15,376 nt of DNA from Nitrospirae bacterium UBA4572. Lineage in GTDB: Bacteria; Nitrospirota; Leptospirillia; Leptospirillales; Leptospirillaceae. A program made the position numbers and the translations under genes. A model generated the notes under the pieces. It saw nothing but the letters and a program-made list of their open reading frames with translations, did no database searches and was not told the origin of the DNA. The DNA lies in the NCBI GenBank assembly GCA_002387725.1, contig DGKK01000005.1, positions 5,264 through 20,639 on the forward strand. Direction: 5' to 3'. This document shows, one piece after another, positions 6,689 to 13,078 of this stretch. Position 1 is the first letter of the stretch, and every line of letters starts with the position of its first letter.

Positions 6689-8338
6689 TTAGGGCTTGGG
6701 GATCATGCCGATGACGGTGAGGTAGAGGATGGCGGTGGTGGTGGGCAGCCCCAAAAACTCAGCGATCTCGTCATCGAAGAAGCCGCCGATTCCGCTCGAT
6801 CCCCGGTCAAGCCTGACGGAGGCGAGGTTGATCCGCTCTCCGATGATCCCGGTGTCCATATGAAGCGTCCGGTAGATGCGGTTGCCGTACCGGGCGACAA
6901 GCCGGGGGAGGTCGGCGGCATGGATCAGAACGCAGGAGGCGTCCCGGACCAGGTCCTGCCCCAGGGAAAACTCGCAGGCGATCTCGGCCATGTTGCCTCT
7001 CCGGAGGAGGGAGAGGGCCCGGGTCTCCGGGGCGAAATGATAGAGCCCGGGAAGGAGCCCGTCCACCGAGTGGACCACCAGGTAGGAGGAGAAGAGGGAG
7101 CGCCCGAAGAACAGAGGGGGAACGGTCGGATCGGGAAGGAGATCCGGGGAGAGATTGTATCCGAAGGAGAGGATGGCAGAGAGGTCGTCAAAGGGAAGGG
7201 GTTCTCCCGAAAAATGCCGGGCCGACCGGCGCGTGAGCAGGTCGCGCGAGATGTTTTCCGAGAGGTCTCCTCCCCCGGGACCCAGAAGAACCGGATCCCG
7301 TTGGGGAGCGAATCGGGAGACCGGCAGGACGGTCGGGTCGTAGTCGTCGTCTCCGGGAAGGGCCTCCCCGGAGGGGATAAAGGGATCCGGGCCGATGGCA
7401 GAGAGCCTGTGGAGGTCCCGGAAGAGGTCTCCCGTTCCGGGGAGCTCCGGCGGGGAGTAAGCCGGATGGGGGGGAGAGGGAAGGAAGGGCTTGCAGGGGA
7501 TGGGCTCAAAGGATAGATCCTCAAAGACCATGGCGAGTCCCGTGAGGGCTACCTCCGTCTGGTCGCCCAGAAAGAGGAGGGAGTTCAGGAAGGCGTCCTG
7601 AAATCCCGAGAGGGGATAGGCATTGAATCCCGTCTCCTGGGCCATGAGCTCGAGGTTGGCCACGAGATGTCCCGCATCGAGGAGGATGCGTCGATAGCCT
7701 CGTTCCCCGTAGCGCCAGGAGGAGCGCTCGTAGATGCCGGAGACCAAGATGAGGAAGCTCGCGTCGAGGAGGGCCGGGGCGTGGAGAAAGCAGGCGTTGA
7801 GCTTTTCCCGGAACGATCCCTCGTAGACCGGAACGAGGTGGTGCTCCTTGCCCTGGTAGTGGTAGATCCCGTCCGCCATGAAGGGCTGGTCCCAGATCGC
7901 CAGGTAGATCTCGGCGGGATAGAGGCCCCCGGCCGAGGGTGCCGCCCGCATGTAGGTCTTGTCGATCTTGGGAGAGTCCATGATCGCCGTGACTCCGTAG
8001 GAAAAAAAGAGCAGCCGGGAGAGGTCGGCCAGCCCCCAGGGCGTGGGAGGCTGCGGTGAAGGCGTGGGGATGGGGGTCCGGGTAAAGGGAATGTGGGTGA
8101 AGGGAAGAAAGGGGACGAGGTTGATGGGGCTCTCGGACTGGAAGTCCTTGAACTGGGGGGGCTTCTTTGAGTAGTCGAGAGAGCGGAAGCGGTGGATGGT
8201 GGTGCGGCTATATTTGGTTTCCTCCTGATAATACGAGGCGGCAGAGGAAAGCGGGGTGGTCTGGTCCAATGAAATCTCCGGCTCCGGGGCAAGGGAAAAC
8301 TCCTTCTTTCCCGGTCGCATGGGGTACAGGAAAAACAA
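6689..8338 (-). CDS. tandem SagB-type nitroreductase/dehydrogenase
   Basis: This 549-residue flavoprotein is built from two nitroreductase-fold halves. The N-terminal half (about 97-275) has PSAGGLYP at 134-141 and GERGYRRILLDAGHLVANLELMA at about 211-233, both hallmarks of SagB/ThcOx-type FMN dehydrogenases. The C-terminal half (about 366-545) opens with RRSARHF (370-376) and carries VDGLLPGLYHF and a degenerate G-N-RIYR-LHMDTG helix. The preceding YYQEETKYSR (36-45) is the usual leader of this family. SagB enzymes oxidise azolines in thiazole/oxazole peptide synthesis, but no YcaO cyclodehydratase, E1-like gene or precursor peptide is present, so another substrate is likely. The TTG start at 8338 is chosen because AGGAG lies exactly eight bases upstream (8347-8351). 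The ATG at 8320 has no such site. The gene is followed by the ABC1 kinase gene. Confidence 0.86.
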   Translation of the reverse strand: MFFLYPMRPGKKEFSLAPEPEISLDQTTPLSSAASYYQEETKYSRTTIHRFRSLDYSKKPPQFKDFQSESPINLVPFLPFTHIPFTRTPIPTPSPQPPTPWGLADLSRLLFFSYGVTAIMDSPKIDKTYMRAAPSAGGLYPAEIYLAIWDQPFMADGIYHYQGKEHHLVPVYEGSFREKLNACFLHAPALLDASFLILVSGIYERSSWRYGERGYRRILLDAGHLVANLELMAQETGFNAYPLSGFQDAFLNSLLFLGDQTEVALTGLAMVFEDLSFEPIPCKPFLPSPPHPAYSPPELPGTGDLFRDLHRLSAIGPDPFIPSGEALPGDDDYDPTVLPVSRFAPQRDPVLLGPGGGDLSENISRDLLTRRSARHFSGEPLPFDDLSAILSFGYNLSPDLLPDPTVPPLFFGRSLFSSYLVVHSVDGLLPGLYHFAPETRALSLLRRGNMAEIACEFSLGQDLVRDASCVLIHAADLPRLVARYGNRIYRTLHMDTGIIGERINLASVRLDRGSSGIGGFFDDEIAEFLGLPTTTAILYLTVIGMIPKP

Positions 8339-8346
8339 GAGGAGCT

Positions 8347-8351
8347 CTCCT
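8347..8351 (-). promoter_or_regulatory. Shine-Dalgarno AGGAG that fixes the TTG start of the SagB-type gene
   Basis: AGGAG is followed by an eight-base spacer and then TTG at 8338. The first ATG downstream (8320) has a T/C-rich, SD-free upstream sequence. Confidence 0.7.
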
Positions 8352-8380
8352 GACTCCAGGAAAGCTCCGTTGGCTCATGT

Positions 8381-8413
8381 CTCCATTATACATGGAGGCG
8401 GGCAGATCTTCAC
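8381..8413 (-). promoter_or_regulatory. promoter with operator-like inverted repeat for the SagB-ABC1 unit
   Basis: On the minus strand a perfect TATAAT lies at 8390-8385, with GTGAAG (weak -35, 8413-8408) 17 bases upstream. The -10 box sits inside an inverted repeat, CTCCAT (8381-8386), TATAC, ATGGAG (8392-8397), whose arms are perfect six-base complements. A repressor bound there would block the promoter. The transcript would have a leader of roughly 40 bases. Confidence 0.5.
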
Positions 8414-8674
8414 CCCGTCATGAAGAAAGCCCCAGTGCAGCCGTCCGGGCGGGGGCTCGGGAAGAAGTTTCCTCCTGTGGTGAAAAAGTCGCAGGCCTCC
8501 GTCGTCTCGAGGGAAGGCTCGGGAGTGTGGTACCTTAGAGCCAGGAGTCCGGAGGGAAGATGGGTGGCTTCTGCCGATCCTTCCGTGAGACGCCGAAAAC
8601 CTAGAAAAACACGCGACGAATCTTTCCCGGCCGGCGATCATCGCCGTGCATCGGGGTGAGCATAAAGGAGAGAG

Positions 8675-9283
8675 ATGGAAAGGATTGCCGACTGGCTGAG
8701 CCCAACATTCGTGAAGATCTTCGAGATTCCGGGATTTGCCGAGAGAATGGCGGAGATCCGAGGGAGGGTCAGGCCCGCCCTTCTCGATCTCGCGAAATGC
8801 CTCTCTGCCGAGATGGAGAAAAAGGGAGTCCTTCTTTTTCCTCATGTGGCAAGCCACATGAGAAGGCGCGTCAACCCCCCCAACGAGACGTGGCTGGCGC
8901 TGGGCCCGGAGAAACGGGGGTACAAGGCCTATGGTCATCTGGGTCTCTTTGTGGGCCGGGGAGGCTGTTCGGTGCGGTTTGTGGTCAAGGATGAGGCAGA
9001 GATCCCCCGGCAGCGGCTGGGGAAGTTTCTGGAGAAGGACCCCGACGTCCGGGTCTGGTTTTCCCGGGAGACGGAGGTTCGCGACTTTGGCGCCGTCCAT
9101 GGGAGCGGTGATGTCGGGCCCATTTACCAGCCGGATTTGTCCGAGGCCGGAAAACGCCTGGCCCGGCTTAAAAGTGCGAGCCTCGATATCGGGTGGCCGG
9201 TCGGGTTCGACCTGACGATCTCGCAGGTGGTGGAGAGAATGGAGCGGCTTCTTCCCCTTTACCGGGCGGCGAACGGATCCTGA
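8675..9283 (+). CDS. DUF1054 (YktB/UPF0637-like) protein
   Basis: A 202-residue soluble protein without signal peptide or membrane segment. I recognise the family from the sequence FPHVASHMRRRVNPPNETW at 55-73, then the PEKRGYK block and the HLGLFVG strand at about 79-94. These correspond to the FPH-AKHARRTVNPPxDTW and NKRGYKK-PHFQIGL blocks that I recall from Bacillus YktB. The biochemical role of this family is unknown to me, and no catalytic assignment is made. The conserved His/Arg/Asn-rich block suggests ligand or phosphate binding, which is inference only. The ATG follows AAAGGAGAGAG closely. The gene is divergent from the SagB-type gene, and its last 25 bases overlap the 3' end of purA on the other strand. 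The family is best known from Firmicutes, so the copy could be transferred. Confidence 0.75.
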   Translation: MERIADWLSPTFVKIFEIPGFAERMAEIRGRVRPALLDLAKCLSAEMEKKGVLLFPHVASHMRRRVNPPNETWLALGPEKRGYKAYGHLGLFVGRGGCSVRFVVKDEAEIPRQRLGKFLEKDPDVRVWFSRETEVRDFGAVHGSGDVGPIYQPDLSEAGKRLARLKSASLDIGWPVGFDLTISQVVERMERLLPLYRAANGS

Positions 9284-10554
9284 CGGATCAGGGTCTCCTC
9301 CCGGCCGACTCCGGTGGAGAGGATCGTCACCGGGACCTCAATGAGCTCCTCGATCCGGGCGATGTAGCGCCGGGCATTGGCGGGCAGGTCTTCGAAGCGT
9401 TTGGCTCCCACTGTGCTCTCGGTCCAACCGGGATGGTCCTCGTAGATGGGGCGGGCCTTGGTGAGGAGCTCGACGCGCCGGGGAAATTCCTCGACACGCT
9501 GGCCGCCGATCTCGTAGGCGGTGGCAATCTTCAGGGTCGGCAGGGCATCGAGAACGTCGATCTTCGTCAGTGCGATGGCGGAAATCCCGTTGATTCGGCA
9601 GGCATAACGCACGGCGGGGGCGTCGAACCATCCGCAGCGACGGGCCCGGCCGGTCGTTGCCCCGAACTCCTGTCCCTTGGTGCGGAGATACTCCCCGGCC
9701 TCGTTGATGAGTTCGGTGGGAAAGGGGCCTGATCCCACCCGGGTGGTATAGGCCTTGGTCACCCCCAGGACGCGGTCGATGGCGGTGGGGCCGACTCCCG
9801 TGCCGGTCAGGGCTCCACCGGCCGAGGCGTTGGAGCTCGTGACAAAGGGATAGGTTCCATGGTCGACATCGAGAAGGGTGCCCTGGGCCCCTTCGAAAAG
9901 AAGGGTCTTTCCCTCCCGAATGGCCCGGTGGAGAGTCAGGGCGGTATCGTCGGCAAAGGGGAGGATCTGGTCGGCCAGCGCCATGGTCTCGTTATAGATG
10001 CTCTCCACGTCCAGCCCGTGGGCGGTGAAGAGCTTCTCGAGAAAGGTGTTGGTCTCCGCAAGGTTCTGGGTGAGCTTCTCACGAAACAGGGCCGGGTGCT
10101 GAAGGTCGCCCAGACGGATCCCGATCCGGGCCATCTTGTCCACATAGGCCGGACCGATCCCCCGTCCGGTCGTTCCAATCCGCCGGGAGCCCCGGGAGAT
10201 CTCCGACTGCTTGTCGATGGCGCGGTGGTAGGGCAGGATGAGATGGCAGGCATCGCTGATGCGAAGATTCTTGTCCACGGAGATTCCTCGGGACTTCAGC
10301 ATCTGGCGCTCCTCGACGAAGGCGTGAGGGTCAAGGGCCACGCCGTTGCCGATGACGCAGAGCTTCTCGGGGTGGAGGATCCCCGAGGGAATCAGGTGAA
10401 GGACGAACTTCTCTCCGCCCGAGACGATGGTGTGGCCCGCATTGTGGCCTCCCTGGTAGCGGACGATGACATCCGCCCGGTCGGTGAGAAGATCGACAAT
10501 CTTTCCCTTGCCCTCGTCACCCCATTGGGTGCCCAGGACGATCAGGTTCGGCAT
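9259..10554 (-). CDS. purA: adenylosuccinate synthetase
   Basis: It makes adenylosuccinate from IMP, aspartate and GTP, the first committed step to AMP. The protein has 431 residues, the normal family length. The GTP-binding and catalytic loop GTQWGDEGKGK is at 8-18 with Asp13, and GGHNAGH ends at His41. Both residues carry the same numbers as the catalytic pair of the E. coli enzyme. The GTTGRGIGPAY block, the TGRARRCGWFDA block and the closing STGVGREETL are intact. I chose the ATG at 10554, nine bases after AGG. A TTG two codons earlier is possible. A near-consensus promoter lies about 90 bases upstream, so it is probably transcribed alone. The C-terminal end overlaps the convergent DUF1054 gene by 25 bases. 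Confidence 0.97.
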   Translation of the reverse strand: MPNLIVLGTQWGDEGKGKIVDLLTDRADVIVRYQGGHNAGHTIVSGGEKFVLHLIPSGILHPEKLCVIGNGVALDPHAFVEERQMLKSRGISVDKNLRISDACHLILPYHRAIDKQSEISRGSRRIGTTGRGIGPAYVDKMARIGIRLGDLQHPALFREKLTQNLAETNTFLEKLFTAHGLDVESIYNETMALADQILPFADDTALTLHRAIREGKTLLFEGAQGTLLDVDHGTYPFVTSSNASAGGALTGTGVGPTAIDRVLGVTKAYTTRVGSGPFPTELINEAGEYLRTKGQEFGATTGRARRCGWFDAPAVRYACRINGISAIALTKIDVLDALPTLKIATAYEIGGQRVEEFPRRVELLTKARPIYEDHPGWTESTVGAKRFEDLPANARRYIARIEELIEVPVTILSTGVGREETLIRQDPFAAR

Positions 10555-10589
10555 GAGCAACGACCTATTCGTTACAAGGTGGGAGAATC

Positions 10590-10627
10590 CGGACTCGGGG
10601 AAAAATGTCGAACCCCCCTCCTGTCCG
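10590..10627 (-). other. foldable leader hairpin in the purA 5' UTR
   Basis: In the purA transcript CGGAC (from 10627) can pair with GTCCG (ending 10590), enclosing a G6 tract that can pair with a C4 tract. This gives a nested stem with a loop of about 12 bases between the promoter and the Shine-Dalgarno. It matches no riboswitch class I know, and GC-rich sequence folds easily. Confidence 0.3.
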
Positions 10628-10643
10628 CAGAACGCAAGCTTCC

Positions 10644-10672
10644 ATTATTGGGAAAGGTTTTTCATCTGTCAA
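10644..10672 (-). promoter_or_regulatory. sigma70-type promoter of purA
   Basis: On the minus strand TTGACA (10672-10667, perfect -35) and AATAAT (10649-10644, 5 of 6 -10) are separated by exactly 17 bases. Transcription would start near 10637, giving a leader of about 80 bases before the ATG at 10554. This is the clearest promoter in the window. Confidence 0.75.
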
Positions 10673-10763
10673 GGAATCGGAAAGGTGAGATCCTTGGGGT
10701 TGATTCACGAGAGGTGGGGGAGGGGCGGGGGTCTATGGGTTTCTCGTCAGAAAGTAAGTCGTC

Positions 10764-10777
10764 CGGGGATCTCCCCG
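10764..10777. repeat. perfect inverted repeat CGGGGA-TC-TCCCCG
   Basis: Six-base arms with a two-base centre lie between purA and the 3' end of the LpxH-like gene. It could help end the upstream minus-strand transcript or act as a protein site, but no T tract follows on either strand. Confidence 0.3.
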
Positions 10778-10841
10778 TCCGGCTTAAGCGCCGCGGGGAG
10801 GCGAGAAGAGTCTCTGACTTCCCTCTGACCCGGTGCTCCCC

Positions 10842-11651
10842 TCAGATAAGCTGTGACTCCGAAAGGGCCTGGATTGAGGGTGTCTGTGGTGCCCCCCGGT
10901 TTTCTTCCCAGAAGACGACGCTGAAATTTCCGTTGAAGTCTTCCACCAGGGCCGTTCCGTGCTCCACCCAGTCTCCCGTATTGAAATAGGAGACCTCTCC
11001 CCGCTTTTGGCAGGCGGGAAAATGAATATGGCCGCAGATGACGCCATCCATTCTCCGGCCCTTGGCCGCCAGGGAAAGCACCCCTTCGTACTCCCCGATG
11101 AATCGCGTCACCTTCTTGACCTTTTTCTTGATGGTCCGGGAAAGGGACCAGTGGCTGGTGCGCCCGAAGAGGCGATTGACGGCGCAGAGCCACTGATTTG
11201 TCCGAAGCAGGAGGGAGTATCCGAAGTCCCCGGCCCGGGTGAGCCAGGGGAGGGTTTGGAGGCAAAGGTCGAAGTCGTCGCCATGGACGACAAGGTACCG
11301 TCGCCCATCGGCTCCGAGGTGGATCCATTCGTGGGCGATCTCGATGTCTCCGAAATGGATCCCTTCCTGTTCGAGGACCTTGCCGAGAAAGGCGCGGACG
11401 GGATCGTGGTTGCCTTCGATATAGATGACCTTGGTTCCGTGGCGGGATTTCCGAAGAATTTTCTGGATGACCGTGCTGTGGGCCTCCGGCCAGAACCAGT
11501 TCCGCTTGAGCTGCCAGAAGTCCAGGATGTCCCCCACCAGATAGAGGGTCTCGCATTCGGTCTCCCGGAGAAAGTCCAGGAGAAGCTCGACCCGGCAGTC
11601 CCGGGTTCCCAGATGAATGTCGGAAATAAAGATGGAGCGATAGCGTCTCAT
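10842..11651 (-). CDS. LpxH-like UDP-2,3-diacylglucosamine diphosphatase-family phosphoesterase
   Basis: A 269-residue calcineurin-type metallophosphoesterase of the COG2908/LpxH group, in which LpxH cleaves UDP-2,3-diacylglucosamine to lipid X during lipid A synthesis. All metal ligands are visible: Asp11 and His13 (SDIHLG), Asp41 (VGDILDFW), Asn81-His82 (EGNHD), His123 (VVHGDD), and His208 and His210 (CGHIHFP). The spacing closely matches E. coli LpxH (Asp8, His10, Asp41, Asn79, His114, His195, His197). A basic amphipathic stretch around 171-185 (SRTIKKKVKKVTRF) could touch the membrane, as the lipid-binding cap of LpxH does. The ATG at 11651 overlaps the stop of the glycosyltransferase as ATGA, so translation is coupled. 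The length exceeds E. coli LpxH (about 240), and the sequence also resembles broader COG2908 proteins, so the substrate is not certain. Confidence 0.85.
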   Translation of the reverse strand: MRRYRSIFISDIHLGTRDCRVELLLDFLRETECETLYLVGDILDFWQLKRNWFWPEAHSTVIQKILRKSRHGTKVIYIEGNHDPVRAFLGKVLEQEGIHFGDIEIAHEWIHLGADGRRYLVVHGDDFDLCLQTLPWLTRAGDFGYSLLLRTNQWLCAVNRLFGRTSHWSLSRTIKKKVKKVTRFIGEYEGVLSLAAKGRRMDGVICGHIHFPACQKRGEVSYFNTGDWVEHGTALVEDFNGNFSVVFWEENRGAPQTPSIQALSESQLI

Positions 11652-12781
11652 AAGGTCCTCCCGATATCTTCAAAAGGGGTGCAAAGGGTCCGGGCAATCT
11701 CGGCGGCGACAGTGGTTGCCGCCTGGGGGCGCCCAGCCAGTCTTGCCGCCTGGGCCATGGCCTCGAGCCTTCCCGGCTGGGAGAAGAGGATGGCCAAAAG
11801 AGGTCCCGCCCCTTCCGGGACCTCGCATCCTGTGGCAGCTCCCAGGCCGATGGCCCATTTCCGGTTGATCTCCTCCTGTCCGCCCCGGGCGGGCAAAAGG
11901 ATCAGGGGGCGTCCCAACCCCAGCGCTTCGACGAGGGTGAGTCCCCCCGGTTTAGTGACAACCACATCGGACGCCCCCATCCACTCGGCCATGTTCGGAA
12001 CAAAGCCTCGAACCCGGACGATGAGCTCGGGGGACTCGAGCGTTTGGGCGAGGCGGCGGCAGCGGGCTTCGAGACGGGCATTTTTTCCGGCGATGGCGAC
12101 GAGCGTGATCGATCCGGGGAAGCCCCGGAAGGAGTCCATCATCGCCGGGAGATCCCCGATTCCCTCTCCGCCGGCCAGGAGAAGGATTGTCCACCGGTCG
12201 GGGAGCCCCAGGATTTTCCTGAGGCGATGACGGTCGCCCCCTCGGGAAAAGGAGGGAGAGATGGGGATCCCCAGTGGAGCGACGACGGTGTCGGTGAGTC
12301 GCCGGGCGATCGTTCTCGCTCCGTCTTCATCGGCGGTGATGTAGCGGTCGATCCCCGGCCACAGCCAGATCCCGTGAGGGTGGAGGTCGGTGACGACCCC
12401 GAAAATGGGGGAGGGGAGAAGGCCGGAGAGGCGAAGAGGTGCCAGGATTTCCAGGGGCAGGAAGTGGGTACACAGGATCAGATCGGGAGGGTCCGAGAGG
12501 ATCATCTTTGTCAGCCGTCTGAAGGCCAGGCTGTCACACCATTGAAGAATCCGGGAGAGTCCGGAGGGTCCGGAGTCGGTGAGGCGGTAGAGAATATCGA
12601 GAAGGCGGGGAAAACGACGGGCCAAAAAAAGGTAGAGGGAGCGGTAGGTCCGGCGATAGGGGCGGCTTCCGAAGTCCAGCCCATCGAGAACCTGGACCCC
12701 GATGCCGGGGGCCTGAATCTTCATGGCCTCCTCCACGGCCTGGGCTGCCCGCATGTGGCCGCTTCCGACGCCCACTCCCAC
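11648..12781 (-). CDS. GT28/MGDG-synthase-like glycosyltransferase, start uncertain
   Basis: A GT-B-fold glycosyltransferase resembling plant MGDG synthases and bacterial diacylglycerol glucosyltransferases (UgtP-like), which glycosylate a membrane lipid using a UDP-sugar. Seen are the N-terminal GVGVGSGHMRAAQA acceptor loop, GVVTDLHPHGIWL, LLLAGGEGIGDL, GFVPNMAEWMGASDVVVTKPGG and LTLVEALGLGRPLILLP. The last two are the nucleotide-sugar site. From the GTG at 12781 it has 377 residues, but this cuts into the first beta strand: the in-frame codons just before encode KRLLI, which belongs to the conserved core. The frame is open back to 12868 without ATG, GTG or TTG. The real N-terminus therefore probably lies further upstream (see the Shine-Dalgarno at 12847-12858). 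The stop overlaps the LpxH-like start (ATGA). Acceptor and sugar are not determinable here. Confidence 0.85.
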   Translation of the reverse strand: MGVGVGSGHMRAAQAVEEAMKIQAPGIGVQVLDGLDFGSRPYRRTYRSLYLFLARRFPRLLDILYRLTDSGPSGLSRILQWCDSLAFRRLTKMILSDPPDLILCTHFLPLEILAPLRLSGLLPSPIFGVVTDLHPHGIWLWPGIDRYITADEDGARTIARRLTDTVVAPLGIPISPSFSRGGDRHRLRKILGLPDRWTILLLAGGEGIGDLPAMMDSFRGFPGSITLVAIAGKNARLEARCRRLAQTLESPELIVRVRGFVPNMAEWMGASDVVVTKPGGLTLVEALGLGRPLILLPARGGQEEINRKWAIGLGAATGCEVPEGAGPLLAILFSQPGRLEAMAQAARLAGRPQAATTVAAEIARTLCTPFEDIGRTL

Positions 12782-12791
12782 AATGAGGAGT

Positions 12792-12809
12792 CTCTTTCCC
12801 GTAAAAGAG
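12792..12809 (-). repeat. six-bp inverted repeat just upstream of the annotated GTG
   Basis: In the transcript, CTCTTT is followed by TACGGG and AAAGAG, with perfect arms. AAAGAG is the only weak Shine-Dalgarno-like run for the GTG at 12781 (ten bases away), and it would be buried in this hairpin. Confidence 0.35.
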
Positions 12810-12846
12810 GGACGATCCCTGACCCGTTGGCCGTCGATGATGATAC

Positions 12847-12858
12847 CCTCCTTCCTTT
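12847..12858 (-). promoter_or_regulatory. very strong Shine-Dalgarno (AAAGGAAGGAGG) without a canonical start after it
   Basis: The purine run ending in GGAGG at 12847 is followed by GT and three consecutive ATC codons, in the glycosyltransferase frame. The third ATC (12838-12836) is eight bases away, ideal for initiation, but no ATG, GTG or TTG is in frame. It therefore either serves an unusual start or belonged to a start codon that has changed. Confidence 0.5.
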
Positions 12859-13021
12859 GATCCGACTCTCATTGTGGAGCCGACGCTCGACAAATCCGTC
12901 AAGGCGGGATGTCGGATCGATGACAACGGACATGCCTTTGGGGTAGGGACGGGGCCAAATCCGGTCGTCAGGAGGCGTCCTGCCCACTCGCGGGCGCCGT
13001 GGGAAGAGGTTTTCAAGAGTC

Positions 13022-13050
13022 GTTCCCGAGCGGGAACATGCGGCATGCGG
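13022..13050. repeat. palindrome plus tandem 7-base repeat after the globin-EAL gene
   Basis: GTTCCCG (13022-13028), AG, CGGGAAC (13031-13037) form a perfect seven-base inverted repeat. CATGCGG then occurs twice in tandem (13037-13043 and 13044-13050). The block lies about 30 bases beyond the stop of the 760-residue EAL gene. It may form the 3' hairpin of that transcript or a protein site. There is no T tract. Confidence 0.4.
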
Positions 13051-13078
13051 TAAGGAGAGAGGCCGAGGGGGAATGTCC

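Larger units (their letters stand above)
8339..8674. other. 336-base divergent intergenic region
   Basis: It separates the divergent SagB-type and DUF1054 genes. It holds the SagB Shine-Dalgarno (8347-8351), an inverted repeat containing a minus-strand TATAAT (8381-8397), and the AAAGGAG of the DUF1054 gene just before 8675. I see no gene, T-tract hairpin or RNA motif in 8420-8655. Confidence 0.55.

Noticed and set aside
10747..11697. Minus-strand frame overlapping the LpxH-like gene
   Set aside because: The LpxH-like frame carries all seven metal ligands in family spacing, and this alternative frame has none.
12871..12902. TTGACG (12902-12897) as a -35 box for the glycosyltransferase with CACAAT as the -10
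   Set aside because: The spacer would be 20 bases and the -10 match is weak, so it was not annotated as a promoter.
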